64,000 nucleotides of DNA, taken from positions 4,712,001-4,776,000 of the forward strand of contig OZ038435.1 of the NCBI GenBank assembly GCA_964036275.1, in the 5' to 3' direction. The notes beneath the pieces are model-generated. The model saw nothing but the letters and a program-made list of their open reading frames with translations, had not been told where the DNA came from and ran no database searches. Positions 1 through 13,090 of the stretch are shown here, piece after piece. Position 1 is the first letter of the stretch, and every line of letters starts with the position of its first letter. The stretch is from Litoditis marina (taxonomy: Eukaryota > Nematoda > Chromadorea > Rhabditida > Rhabditidae). A program made the position numbers and the translations under genes.

Positions 1-2097
1 ACGAAACCAACTCTGTCTGATTCGGTGTTATCGAAACCTGTCAATAGACGTTTATGCTTATTTCTCACTTTTCAAGTTGACAAGTTTTTGCCTGATGTGA
101 AGTTTTCTTACTTCTGTAAAAGTTGAAATTTTAGCAGAAAGTTGGTCACCTGTCACCCGAAGTAAAATGTTCTCACTTCCGTGAAAATTATCTGAAAGTT
201 TGTATTTTGCATGGGCGGCTGGCCGCACTTCTCAGCCATTTTCAATCCGTGCTGACCCCATATCGTTCAAGTTTTTCTGCCCCTCCATTGACCGATGTCT
301 TCTATTCTTCTACAGATCAATGGGAGTTTCGAAACTGGTTCCAACCATCGTACTCTTAGTGCCAGCCGAGATTACTTCTGTGTTGCAATTTGGCTGATGG
401 GCGCCAGTTTACCTTGTTAAACTAAATTAATAGCAATAATCACGTCATAAGTAAACTACGTTGGTAATTGTGTATTCTATCGTTCTTTCACGTTTATGGT
501 TCACGTTGCACATTCGCAGACTATGAGAAAGTTTACCTTGTTGAACTAGAAGTATGTGTGAATTGTGCATTTTATTATTACACTTTTAGAGCTGCGACGA
601 GTTTCTCACGTTTTACGTGAATGGATCCACCAGCATGAGACACCATTCTTAGAGACTTTTGCCTTCATAACCTATTTCTGATGAATCATCAATCAATGAA
701 CTTTGGTCAGTTCGAACGCTAGGTTTGTCATTAGCATCTCTTCAAACTGCAGTTTGCTGAATTTTCCATCATGCCACTTTGTCGCTACCTCGTAAGTGTA
801 TGTACCATTTGATCAACCGTACCTCTAGGTAATTGTTATACAGTATCCCCAACGCCATCGATACGTCGAGGACTATGGCCACTTCCAGTGCCTGTGTTTT
901 CATTCACACGTTGCTCTACCCTCAGTCATTATTACAGTACCCTGAAACATATCTAATGGTCCAGGACTATGCCCAGCTCTACATTATCCCCAACAAATTG
1001 ATACATCGTGTAGTATGGCTAGATCGCGATCTTGTGTATTCATTCACTCATTCATCCATACAGTTTCCTTTTCATATCGAACGGTCGATCATTACGATAA
1101 GTTCCACAGTACCCACACCTCATTGATACATCGAGGACTATGACCACTCCTACAGTACCTCCCACCCCATTGATATGTCGAGGACTATGGCCACTTCCTG
1201 TGCCCGTGTCGTTGCCCTTTCCCTGTTCTGACTCAACCGGCCGGTGCTGCCTTCGCTCAATCGCATTGAAACTATCGTGCGCTGCCTGATTTTATTAGTG
1301 GCCTATATGATTGCTTGGCCTCACATCTCATTATCCAACCATTTGTCTCTCTATCTACCCCCTTCCACCTGACTCCGGTTCACCCCCGCAATTGTTACGG
1401 TAGTTCATTTGTTTCACTAGGTGGTGCCTTTAAGAGAGACATTTTCTGTTGGAAATTTTCTTTACTTCCCAATATAGACAAATTTTCATCCCAATATATA
1501 GATAAATTGTACCTGAATCAAATCACCCTCGAATTTATTACGGTATTTATTCAACCTCTTGAAATATTGCTCTATCTCTTTCTTCTTTCTCTCTCTCTAT
1601 ATTTCTTTGTAACTTTTTCGTCGTTCTATTCAGTATGGAAATAGTGTGTCCCGTTGAAGATTGTTCAAATTCTTCGAGCCATTTCATTTCACTCTATCGT
1701 TTTTGATTCTTTAGTAATTTATTTTTTCATTGGTAATCGAAACATCTCGGCTCATTGTAACTCTTTGAAGTGATCAAATATTTGAACTACACCCTGTGTG
1801 ACAGAAAAACAAATAGACTAACAATAGTTCATTCTTTTGTGTCATTTTCTTCATAAATCCAATCTCATCTAATTCTTAAAAGTATGTATCTTGTCTCAAA
1901 ATGGTTCTTCGATAAGTTGCTTCCCAACTCTTTTTTTTGTGATTTGATCGTCCTCCTGCATTGAACTTTTAGTTTTAGAACATCTAATTCTCTCAACAAT
2001 TCTTTTTATTTCAAGTCGTTTCTTTTGTGATGCTCTTTCTACACTTAACATTCAATTTTCAAACATTACAACTCTTCAACATTCCGTTTTCAGTGTT
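1..2097. other. Gene-free upstream region
   Basis: I see no convincing exon. Short open frames here (for example 200-397 and 1315-1644) lack splice-consistent partners. The interval contains a degenerate tandem repeat at 845-1212 (listed separately), a CT-rich stretch near 1560-1600, and an acceptor-like TTTTCAG at 2087-2093 directly in front of the CXXC gene. The last 200 bases are probably promoter or 5' UTR of that gene. Confidence 0.5.
845..1212 (+). repeat. Degenerate tandem repeat (GTCGAGGACTATGGCCAC)
   Basis: Three clear copies of a unit of the form CCA-TTGATAYRTCGAGGACTATGRCCACT lie near 850, 1118 and 1168. A more diverged copy lies near 990. Spacing is irregular (about 50-140 bp), so this is an old, partly eroded array. 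No coding or structural role is visible. Confidence 0.6.
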
Positions 2098-5000
2098 ATG
2101 AACACTCTGATGCAGATGGGTCCCATGATGATGATGGAGAGTCAGAACGGCATGCACCACCAGCCCTTCCCCCAGCCCTCCCAGCACATGCAGCAGCCGC
2201 CCATCACCTCCTCCATGAACAGATCTCAGAGGTACACATTCTCAACAGTTGGCTTATTCAGATATCTAAAATGTTTTCAAGAATAGTACCATGTTCAAAC
2301 TATTTTCCAACTGGCTGAATCGCTAAATTGCGGAATACATAATAATTTTATAAAGGACGGTTGTATGTTTTCTCTACAACCATCTGTCTACGATGTTCGG
2401 ATCTATTGATATGTCAAATTTGAAACATTTGCTGTGTACTACAGTTTTATGTGCTGCCGTGCAGGACAAATCAGATGTACAATTTTTGAAAAAGTTTTTG
2501 TGTCGACTAGAATACGATACGGTTGTATCTATCATCTTTCAGATGCGGAGTGTGTCGTGGTTGTCAGTGCAAACCGTGCGGTCAGTGCACGTACTGTCAG
2601 GACTCGCCCCAGTTCGGAGGTCCCGGTGTCAAGAAGCAGAGTTGTATCGAGAGAAGGTGTCTACGGGTACTCGAGAACAGACTTCAGGTTCGTTCTGTTT
2701 CTCTGCGTCTCGTTTATTGCACACTCTCTAGTTATATCTTGAAGTTCATGTGTATGACCTATATAGTTGTGCGATCACGTGTAGGTTGGAAAAGATCACC
2801 AAAATGTTTACGCTTCGTTTCTACTCACACGCGTTCACGAAAAACCTTTAATTGAAGAGAGGAGAGTAACTTTTCAAAACCAATGGCGACGTGCATTTTC
2901 TTGGAAAATCAGAAGTAGCTCATTTCTTTCCAATATCCTAATCCAATTTTACAAATAGGAAGCTGGTGAGGTAATATATTACCTTCAAATCTAATCCAAA
3001 ATCCCATTGCTTTCTAATTTATTTCCTAATTGAGAAAGTACTGTAGTCATTAAATCGTGTTGCAATTTAAATGTGATTAGCATCGACTGGCAAAAATATG
3101 ACACTGCACGATGCCTGGGAGTTTTAGGACAATTTTAATTATTCTCAGCTCAATATTATCAACGAAACATTAATTTCCCAATGGAAACACTTACATAAAC
3201 GTAAATAATCTAGATTGAGTCAAAATTTTTCAGTCAATTTTTTTCAACCAAATGTAGAATATCTTGAGTTTGTACAAAGACAAAAATCTCGGAAGAGCGA
3301 AGCAGAAACACCTAATTGTAAAAATACGAATGAATGGGTGAAGTCTTCAAAACATAACTTGACAACTTTTTCGAAGTATCTTAATTTCAGAGAGATGCTC
3401 CCACGTTCAAGGCACGAGTGGGTTGTAACCAGTGTGAGGACTGTCGTATGGCCGACTGTCAAATCTGTCTAGTCTGTCTTGATAAAAGGTGAACTAAGTT
3501 AATATTAATATAACTAGTTGTGTAAACATTCACACAATTATAGAAAGAGAAACAGACATGTCAATTTATTATTTTCTCAAATTTGGCGAATAACTATTGA
3601 AGGAACATGGATTGCTTGAAAAAACTGATTGCTCCAACTGATGAGATAGGTTGCTTATACTCGTCTAGGCAAATCCCATTTTTTGAACATTACGCTCTTT
3701 TGTTTCTGAATTAATGTTTTAACTCATATTATCTACTGTTGTTTCATTCATTTTTCAAAGGTTTCCTAGTGTTTCATGGTCTAGCAATCTGGACATGTGA
3801 ATGCGTACATAACATACTAAAACAAGACTAATGGGCCCTTGTTTCAAGTATAATGCCACATTAATTCTACTACTCTCATTTAACTCACAAGCCAACTACT
3901 TCATAGAAACAAAGTTTTCTTTACAACACATTTCGGAAAAACAAGTGTGAAAAGTATCTGTTAAAATGCTAATACCGAGCGAAAATTAGCTCGGACCACT
4001 TTAATGTACTACACGTGATATATCAAGTAGAATTCACGTTTCTGCACTACGGGTTGTAGTTGTATACCAGAAATCTGGCCAAATCTCTTATAGCTAATTC
4101 ATTATTTTTCAGATTTTTCGAAAACCGCTACATGACCGGGGCGATGTGCGCGAAAAAACGCTGCAACAATGCCACTTCTATAGAACTGCCAGCCCAGACG
4201 CCCCAAGCTATGCACGAATATCAACAGAGACAGGTACAGTTTATGAAGGTGTGAAATCAACATCATCACTCATTTTGTACTTTATAAAATAAAGGGATAG
4301 AAAATGCATTGGTATGTTTCATCTCCGATTCTTAAAAGAACAATGCTCAATTTCATTCAACAAGGGCGACAGCAATGTGGAACCATGTACAAACTTAACG
4401 TGATATGATAGTATCGAGAACCACTTTTTTGTGAAAGCATCAAACGTCTCTTCATCGAAACGTTTTCAGGCTCAAAAACGAGCGTACGATCAGAGCTCCG
4501 CGCCACCCATGCATTTCGAGATGAAGCGAAGGGTGGAGATGGGATACAACGGAATGCCGGTTCAGGTATTTTTTTTCACTATTGTAAATTTTTCTCTCAC
4601 CTAGCACTTACTGGTGGAAGTTTCTGTGAAAATATACCATCGGCAAACTATTTAAATTCATGAAACTCAGAAATTCATGAAAGCATGTCTCGGTTTGGCG
4701 CAAATTACACAAAACACTCAGCAAACCTACCGGTCAATGACGGTACACCGACAATCCGACTTGTCGCGACAGAAATAGAAAATTACTCATTTACTACTTC
4801 AAATTGACAATAAATGAAGTAGGATAGACAATTTGAAGAAATTTTTGAATATCATCATGTAGAATGTGAAAATGTAGGTATTATTGAATTTATCCAATTT
4901 TGAATTTTTTGTGAAAAGAAAATTTACAGTGAAAAGCAAATTTTCATAAAAAAAAAGGTCGAAAACTAAGAAAAATAACCTATTATCATGTTTATCGCGT

Positions 5001-6090
5001 TATAGTTGAAGATTACATTCAACATAGCAGTAGAAATTATCTCCTTTTTCCGAAATGCACAAACTTTCTTAGCCTTATCATATAAAACATGCAAAAATTT
5101 GAATAAATTTTGCCGCCGTCGCGACAAGTCGGTCCTGATTCAGGATTTCCGACAGTCGGCGCGGTTTTCGACTGTTTTCGCGTTTTAGTCGGTTCCCGTC
5201 ATTGACGCCAAAATTACGGAGTTACACAAAACAATTTGTTACTAGGAATGATACTTAAAAATTGCCGAATCTAACTGTCGAGAAATTTCTGTTGAACGTC
5301 ATTCACCAGTTTCTACGTTCTGCGTAACTTTATCGAGTAAAACCAAACGTTTTTCAGCACGGAATCCCATCTCAGCAGCATCAGCAGCCACCTCAGCAAC
5401 AACATCAACAACAACAACAGCAGCAGCAGCAGCAGCAGCAACAACAACAACAAAACGGAAGAGTGTTGGCGATGAATCCGGCTGTCAATTATGGTGAGCG
5501 GCTTTTCTTACCACATCAGAGTAAAGTTTTTTGTCACTCTCTACATAAAACGGTTGCGTGGTTCATGGACAACTAATATTCGAAAAAAATTTCTTCTCGA
5601 AGTATACAGAGGCATTTCGTGTGAACTACTGTGTCAATGGGTAATATGCTAATTCCAAAATCATCTGGCTTGTGAAATGTTCGAAACTTTATGAAGAAAA
5701 ACGTGCAATTCCCATCACATGTTTCACGTGACCACCTCGTATTTTACGCAACTAAATAATGGAGACGTGAACATCTGCCTAGTAAATGTTGCTTGTTGTG
5801 TCGTCCCCACTTCCCCCCTGATGGTTTATGCAGACTTTGCAGGTATGCCGCCGATGGGCGCGATGCGCATGACCGCGATGCCGCCGGCGTCGCTGGCACC
5901 ATGCCCGCCGCCGCTGAACGAGCCCGCCTACATGATGCCTTCCTACGGCCACTCGTCGCCCACCCCGGTCGAGTTCTATGACGTTAAGCCGTACAACTTT
6001 GAGGAGATCACCGCGCACACCGGCGACCCATTCATACCGCCCAGCTACGTGCCGGAGATGAAGAACGCCGTGGTACTGCAGCCACTCTAA
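2098..6090 (+). CDS. Tandem CXXC zinc-finger protein with polyQ tract
   Basis: Seven phase-consistent exons: 2098-2231, 2543-2687, 3391-3488, 4113-4233, 4470-4565, 5358-5493 and 5834-6090, about 328 aa. The Met/Gln/Pro-rich N-terminus (~45 aa) is followed by two CXXC-type zinc fingers. The first (residues ~46-86) has the C-x2-C-x2-C / C-x2-C-x2-C / C-x4-C ligand pattern and the FGGPGVKKQSC segment typical of KDM2, DNMT1 and MLL fingers. The second (~105-144) keeps eight Cys ligands (CNQCEDC...CQICLVC...CAKKRC) but has FFENRYMTGAM instead of the FGG loop. A CAG/CAA-encoded polyQ follows (exon 6), then a Met/Pro-rich C-terminus ending VVLQPL. CXXC fingers of the FGG class bind unmethylated CpG, so a nuclear chromatin-recruitment role is inferred. 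I see no catalytic domain. The ATG lies 4 nt after an acceptor at 2093, so trans-splicing or an upstream UTR exon is likely. I do not recognise a named orthologue. Confidence 0.88.
4734..5205. mobile_element. TIR element in CXXC gene intron 5
   Basis: The ends are TCAATGACGG and its complement CCGTCATTGA. Further in, ACTTGTCGCGACA on the left pairs with its inverse around 5112-5130. The interior is AT-rich and non-coding. Length (472 bp) and inverted ends fit a non-autonomous DNA transposon. I could not fix the target duplication. It lies wholly within the intron between 4566 and 5357. Confidence 0.6.
5395..5453 (+). repeat. CAG/CAA microsatellite encoding polyQ
   Basis: A near-pure run of CAG and CAA codons inside exon 6 of the CXXC gene, encoding about 20 glutamines with one His interruption. 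The CAA/CAG mixture suggests selection on the peptide rather than pure DNA slippage. Confidence 0.85.
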
Positions 6091-7755
6091 ACGCGATATC
6101 GCGTAACTAGGCACCGATCGCCGCCCCCATATAGTCTACCATATTGATTTCTGTGATGTTCCAGATATAGCCCGGGCCCTCATAATATATCCCCTATTCT
6201 CGAATGTGCAAGTGTAGAGCTGGTCGTTGTGATAGAGAGCAGTATACTGTAGTAACAGGCTAAGCGGCAGCTACAGTAACCACACCGGTCCCAGCGCCAA
6301 CCTTCTTATATTGTCAGGGATAACTTCTATTGTTGTTACACCGTGTGTTTCCGTGCAATTAACATATATTATCACCCCCCCCCCCTCCCCCAATTATGAA
6401 TCAATCAATACACACGTTTCACTCGACAACCGAGCTTCTCTAATACGTATCTTTGTTCGTCTATGCTCTCTCCAAATCACGTGTTTTATCGTCGGGAGGT
6501 CCGGCAAACCACTCTGAAACATGAATGGGTTGTATTGATTATTTTAAGGAAAATATTACATGTAGCTATTCATGTTTCAGAGTTTATGTTTTTTGTTTTT
6601 CATTTGTTCTACTCAAGACTAAGCATACTCCTATAGTTGCATAATACCTTCTACCAGCAATACGAAAACATAATGTCCAACGTTGTTTAGTGCCTTTTTT
6701 TCTTGGATTGTGAAAATGTGTTACCCACCAAAATTTATCAAATAATCTATGTACCGTTGCATCATATTATCACAGAGATCTATTGTTGTTTGATTGTGGA
6801 TCAACTAAGTTTTTCAACATAATGTTTCATTTCAACGCTTTTCACGCATTTTTGAGCCGTTTCCAATCAAACTTTTGAATTGTCTTCGAACTATCATTTT
6901 TTGCTATTGCAAGAACATGTGTGTGCGGTAATGAAATACGTGAGAAGCTAGAAATAAAGGTAGAACACCCACTATTACCCAACCTCACAATAATAATCAT
7001 ATTGACTTTGCTGTTCACGTGATTCGCACGTGTTTTCACGGTAGTGTTGTGAAACGAGAAAAATCGAGCTTTTGAAGTGTCGGGTCGGAACGATTTGCGT
7101 TATTTCTCGCAGTGATACTGCAAAATATTTTGAAAATCACAGAAGGATAGAAATTATTGAAATATTGACTCAATTCTTCAAAAGTCCGTCGCTCACCACA
7201 TTTTCCTCACAGCAACCCTGTGTTCACTTCTGTACAGTATATGTAGTTTGTAGCTCGTGCATTTTGTTTTTCACAAAATGAAAAGTGCGCCCTAAGTTAG
7301 AAAAAGTATGATTGTGATTTCCACTTTGTGAGGTGCCTTGAGGTCGTGCAGAGAACCGTTTTTCCCTCTCTCCATCCCTCTCTCTTTTTTCGTCTCAGAC
7401 AGCAGGTTTTCATACAATTGATAGAGATTTGTAAGTGTGCTCGAGGTTTTGTTTTGTCTTGGTGTCTGATCATTTTTAATAAAACTGAAATATTATGCTC
7501 TTCCTGATGAAATAACAAAATATGTGATACTGACTGGGGTAGCCTCACTAAATTTGCAACTATTCTATCACCTTTTGATACAAGAACACTTAAGAATTTC
7601 GAACTGAACTAGTTGGAACTAAAATGAGTATTGTTCTCTCCAAAACTGAAATGTTTAGTTTGTTTTCATTAAAGAAAGACTTAATATGTCCTAATATTGA
7701 AACCAACCCTTTATTACAGACAAAATTTAACACCACTTCAATGTTCATTAACAGT
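6091..7755. other. Intergenic, convergent genes
   Basis: This interval separates the 3' ends of the CXXC gene (+) and the Cys-rich secreted gene (-). It holds a C-rich tract at 6365-6387 and, at 7710-7715, TTTATT (AATAAA on the minus strand), about 40 nt beyond the stop of the minus-strand gene and probably its polyadenylation signal. No exon is supported. Confidence 0.5.
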
Positions 7756-10307
7756 TTAAACCGCAGTCATTCCGCACAATCTGCGCATTCTGTTGAGTCG
7801 GACTTTTTCTCGTAGAAATGCGGCGACCATTCGCTCCATCAGGTTACCAGCACCGGCAGCCAGCTCCTGATCTCCGGAGGCGCACTCCTGGCGAATCAGA
7901 CCCGGGATGTAGCGGGTCACACAGCGAAGGGAACTGAGAAAACGGAACATTTGGGTAGAAAACTACATTTTCCTTACATATTTCTAGACTTAGCGAGCTC
8001 AATAATTGTAACAATACATCTTGTTAACAGTGTCCTCAAATTATTGTCGGTTTGGATTCATGAGCCAAAGAGGTGATTCAAAGTTTCAGAGTGGCGACGT
8101 TCCGGCAACACTTGGTTCTTTGATTGTACTTTGAAAGTTTACAGAAAACCGTTCAAAGGATCAAGGACGGGGATTAAAGCATGTAATATTTCTGTTTCAA
8201 GATAACAGTTCTGTTCATGATTGTTCTGCTATGATGAGAAAAAAGAACGTGAAACTGTTTTTTTCTGAACTGTTGTTGCTCTGTACCCTCTGTAATGAAC
8301 GAAATCAACGCAAAACTATCATTTTGTTCACCTAACTGCTGAGAACAACTCACTCACAAGTCTTCGGGGTCGCAGTGAGCGCTGTTTGATCGTCCAGCGC
8401 GAAATATTTGACGAAGAAGTACTCGAGCGAGTGATGGTTGCGGTAGCATGGGAGGTATTTACGGAACTCTAGAGAAGTACATTCAAGTGAGAGAAACAAC
8501 AAAAATATGGTCACGTGGTCAGGAAACTTTACAAAACACTACTGAAAACCTCTGAATGTCTGTCTAGAACTTGTAAGTTCGAAACCACCACTTAAATCTT
8601 ACATATCGTATTGTCGAAGAACCTTCGACATCTTGATATATTCTGTTCATATTCATGGTATAATCTTCACAACGAACACGACTCGAAAAGATGTGACAGG
8701 ACATCATACCTTCGGGATGTTTGACACAGATGAAGTCGTTGAGATAGTTTTGGCGGATGAAAGGTCTCAGATAGTACTCGTGATTAGGGGACGACAGACA
8801 GTTGAAGGCGCAGGTTTTTGACGAGTTGTACGACCTGAAAAACCATCTATGAAGGTGAAGGTGTTTCAAGTTTTCAAGTTTTCGAAAAAACAGAGTTTCA
8901 AGTTCGACTCAACTCCAAACTTGTGTAGTTGTTGATAATCTGTTGGCAGTGTTGGGTAATGGTGTATCGAAAGAGATTTACCTACTTAGGGTATGTGGGT
9001 TCGGTTCCCCATTTTAGATATTTTTTTAGCATATTTTTTTAAACGCTCGTCCGGTTTTTCTCAACAGCAATATTCACAAACCTTAAAATAGATAATCTAT
9101 GAGTTTCGTAAAACCGTTGTGAAGAGAATTGCTCCGACTTTTTGCTGTTTTTGTTGCCAAAATGAACACTATACCTACATTTTCACATTATGAAAAAACT
9201 AACCGGCAGTGCTCTTCATGTTTTTCCAAGTCAAATCGATCGTTGATCAACGACAGAACCGCGTTTTCTGAGGAGCTGTTCGTGTATTTTTGTTGACACG
9301 CTTTCCAACATTTTCGGTACAACTTCTCTTTCAGCTCATGCTCCAGCGATGTTTCACTGTAATTTGTAATAGCTGGCTTTTCATCAACTATTGAGTAGTC
9401 GCGAAACTATGAAAGAGTGAATAATGCTTCTCTATTTTTCAGAAGTCATGTGGGAAATTTAAAAAAGAATACAACATTCTGTCTTGCACTTCCATAGTAA
9501 TTATCATTCCAGTTCACTCCATTTTTTCCCAGTTATTTCAATTAAAAATCTCTCCCAATCACAAGGCTCATGACGTTCAGCTTCCGCCACTGATAGTGAT
9601 AAAAAGTGCAAAATGTCAATTAGGAGAAACCTTTGAAGTTGGACGCTGTCAATCAAAAAGTTATGATTTCAAAAAAGTGAATATCGTGATGGTCAACCGT
9701 CACCGATGAAGTGTTGCGAAATACTTAGAAACTGGGAAGTGGAAGTTTCCTTAGAGGGTTTGCGCCATGTAAAGCAAGCCTATTCGATGAGTGTTCTCCT
9801 ATTACGATGGGATATTCCATTTATGAAGTTGGTTTCGTTCATAAATACTGCTGGAAAGAGATTGGTTGGCATCCAAATCACGTTCGTTGAAGTTTCGTCA
9901 TGTTTTGACTCAACCGTTTTAAATTTTACATCTTCTTAACTCCAATTCAAGTTACACAAAGCGTTTTTCATGCATATAGGGTGTGATCGAATTGTTATTT
10001 TGAACAAAATTGAATCATCATTTTCTGTTCCATCCACAACTCGCAGCAATGACAAAGAACTAAAAACACCCCTATATTCACGTGAAATGCACACATAGAC
10101 ATTCGTGAACGAGCAATGTTTTGTAAGTGTACCAGATTTTTTTGTAAAAATTGATATAACAAAGTATTATTTTGTTTATCATGCATTTTTGCCCTAATAA
10201 CAACAAAAATCATTCCAACTGTTCTGAACCACTACAGATATATAGAAAAAATTTTTATCTCACCAGCTGTTTTGTATAAAAAGGAGCAGGAGAAGTAGCG
10301 GTAGCAT
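7756..10307 (-). CDS. Secreted cysteine-rich protein, CPG4-like Cys pattern
   Basis: Five minus-strand exons with matching phases: 10307-10264, 9356-9204, 8834-8710, 8468-8354 and 7933-7756, about 204 aa. Exon 1 is a signal peptide, MLPLLLLLLFIQNS. The mature chain has regularly spaced cysteines: KCWKAC, HEEHC, KTCAFNC, FICVKH, LPCYRN, KTCDSLRC, QEC and a C-terminal LCGM. Paired C-x3-C motifs and this ladder resemble nematode chondroitin-proteoglycan-4 (CPG4) type extracellular domains. That assignment is from pattern only and is tentative. I chose the 10307 start because it gives a signal peptide and keeps phase through the ATTACAG acceptor at 9357. An upstream in-frame-open ATG at 10345 reads a different frame and cannot join exon 2 cleanly. 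A minus-strand AATAAA lies at 7715-7710. Confidence 0.72.
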
Positions 10308-11159
10308 TTGCGGTAGGAGTGTGATTGTTCGCTTATCACAGTCATTATGGAGCCAAGAAAAAACTAATCCAGTTATCGCAAAATATAAAAATACAATGAT
10401 AAGTGGGATTTAGACAACTGCACCAAGTGACCCACGTAATATTTTCACGTGCTTAGGTATACGATCAATTGGAACGTTTGTTCGGAAGGACAATGCACGT
10501 TTAGAAGGTCAATTTCAGTGCAAAGCATATATTAATGAAACTGTAATAATCATGCAAACATGGTTTGAAGAGTATAATATTATTTACAGAGAAGCAGATG
10601 TTTTATGTTTCCGATTGTTAGGAGTTTGATCATTTTCTCCGTTTCAAATAGACGTCTCCGCTTTTGATGACGACGCATGAAACATTACGATGATTACAGT
10701 ATACTCATTCTCAAGGTCACCTCAATATTGAATGTACTTCTACTATAATGTCTTTCATTAGGCTCTCATTTTCGCGAAGCTCATTTTTCTTCTGTACTAC
10801 TATTTTCGTCAACCCGTTTGGTGTTTTCTAGAAGGAGAGGTCATATAGACCTATGTTACACTGCATAATTGTCGCTCAATATTACAAATAAACGCATATT
10901 GTGCCTCAATTGGGACAGATGTCGACTCCTTAATATTCACCGCCAGCTTTTACGTTTGCCTAATAACAATATGTAAATGTATCGTGGCAACGCATTACTA
11001 CCTCGCGTTTTTCCTTCCTCGCCCTTTCTTGTCTTCTCTCTTTTCATTCTTTCTTTGTTTTCTTGCTTTTACTGTCTTTTTCTCAATTGCACTTTGCAAA
11101 ACTTTTATAGCTTAGGGATAAATGTGTCTAATAATACAAATTTTATATGACATAATTTT

Positions 11160-11530
11160 TCAACTCTCTTCGGTTCCTTTCAACTATCTACCCAGCAAAT
11201 TGTAGATCTGTACCCTGAGATATTCCCAGCTCGCATCCCGTTCTGTCCCGATAGCTTAGTCATTTCATTGTGATTCAACCCATTCCGTTGTTGTTATTGA
11301 TACAATGTCATGTACTACTTCAGGAATTTTTTCAACTTCTTTCGGTTCCTTTAAACTGCGAACTCAGCAAATAAAATGGGTAGTCCAGAGCTAGGGAGAA
11401 TACAATGCGTTCAATTATTAGTGAGAATACGGTAAACTGAATATTCGACGTACCCAACGCGATTTTCCCAACTGGCATCCCGTGCTGTTCCGATAGCTTA
11501 GTCATTCCATTGTGCTTCAACGCATTCCGT
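11160..11530 (+). repeat. Imperfect direct duplication (~170 bp units)
   Basis: Two successive segments share CTTCGGTTCCTTT, ACTCAGCAAAT-like, GCATCCCG and CCGATAGCTTAGTCAT blocks in the same order. They run from about 11160 to 11290 and 11333 to 11530. The copies have diverged noticeably. No coding function is evident. Confidence 0.6.
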
Positions 11531-12418
11531 TCTTGCCGCAGCGCAACCTCTGGCCTTCCATTGTACTATCTAGTCAATCCCATTCCATACCTCTTGTTCG
11601 ATGTAACGAGGTGCTGGAAACAGGTCGAGTATTCGCAGCATAAAATAAACTCGACCTCCCCGTCGACAAGGATTATATACCGCCGTACTTCCCTTGAACT
11701 TGACTCAATCATACTTCTGAGTTACGTTGATGTTACATTTTCATATTGTATGTATGATTTTCCCGCTGTTATCCGTGTGCTATGATGCTGCACGACCAAA
11801 CTACAATTAGATCATGCATGTCACTGGTTGTATTTTGGTAAATTCACAATCTGTCGATCTATCATTTTTTTCCATGGAAATGTTGTACTATCATTCGGAT
11901 CGGAATACACAACCAACATTCATGAAACAATGAATTTTGACAAATATAATTTGTGAGCCGCTACTACTGACCGAATCACTTCCATCCGCAGTTCTGAGCT
12001 TTGTAGAGGTTCGTTCCGAGACACTAGCTGTGGTTTGCTCAATCTATCTCTATCTAGTATTTAAACAGGTATATGAGTGTGACGCTTGCCTTGAAACCTA
12101 AGTTCTTATACTAGAAGTAAATTAAATAGTCACGTTAAGTTAGCATTCTAATGAGGAATTGTGCACTTTGTCATTTCACGTTTGTGAGTTCTGCTGTGTT
12201 TAGCATGTTTCACGTGACCGTGCATGTGACTAACAGTATACTCGGTTCGCCTCACAAAATTTTGACCTAGTTGACACCGATCTCGAGTTCTGGTGCATGT
12301 TTCACAGCTTGATATCGAAATAATCTACAGAAACAACTAGGGTTACAACAGAGTGATGCTATCCATTTCACTGCTGCCGGAGCAAGTCTATACGGTGTAC
12401 GTTGCCCTTTTCTGATGT

Positions 12419-12492
12419 ATTTGTAGTTTGATCCTGTTGCTTTTCGGTCGAAACTCGTTGATAACCGCGTGATCAAGCTGATCAAACTACAA
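12419..12492. mobile_element. TTTGTAGTTTGATC palindromic element, copy 1
   Basis: Begins TTTGTAGTTTGATCC and ends GATCAAACTACAA, with the family's inner block TTTTCGGTCGAAACTCGT. About 74 bp. The inverted ends and short length mark it as a MITE-like foldback repeat. Confidence 0.7.
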
Positions 12493-12975
12493 TGATCACT
12501 TTCCATAGTAACACGGCTCTCACCAGCAGTGTGTATCAAGTAATACTATGAGTTCGTACTCACAAAAAACCATTCACCGACACATGATTCGTCCCTGCAA
12601 TTACTCTGCCCGATTTATCGACTTGTATGCATATGAGATGCAATCGCAAAAGAAGACCGCACTCCAAAGAACGACTTTATGTTCTTTCTCTTCAATCTAC
12701 ACTTGTTTTTAAAATTCACACCCGCAGAGCTGGTTTCTTGTCGTTAAAAGAAAGGATGTTGTCATTATTAAAAGTTTGTGCGGAGTTATTTGTTTCACAC
12801 AACTTTGGTATCAATCCCTCTCAACTCATGAAAACTTTACATGACCTCATTTGTGGAAGCTCATAAACACTAAATGAAATATTCGCGAACTCCAAGTGTT
12901 ACAGGTAATCCACAGAATCTCATGAGCAGTTGGTGACATTATTCAGCAGAGTGCACATGATAGGCAGTTATTTCC

Positions 12976-13090
12976 CATTCTGCGTCTCCCGCATCGCGCA
13001 CTATTTTGCTAGACCGGTATCTTAGCGGCGAGTGAAATCCGAGAAATAGCGTATGTTCGAGGAGACGCAGGTTGGGATGTTCATGAAAAC
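12976..13090. repeat. Inverted repeat around GAGACGCAG
   Basis: The left arm contains TTCTGCGTCTCCCGCAT and the right arm GAGGAGACGCAGG. The inner segment GAAATAGCGTATGTTCGAGG is nearly identical to one at 52415-52437, inside a related inverted repeat at 52329-52466. Probably a small non-autonomous element. Confidence 0.6.

Noticed and set aside
12267..12539. 90-aa minus-strand frame
   Set aside because: It runs through a copy of the TTTGTAGTTTGATC element and has no splice context.
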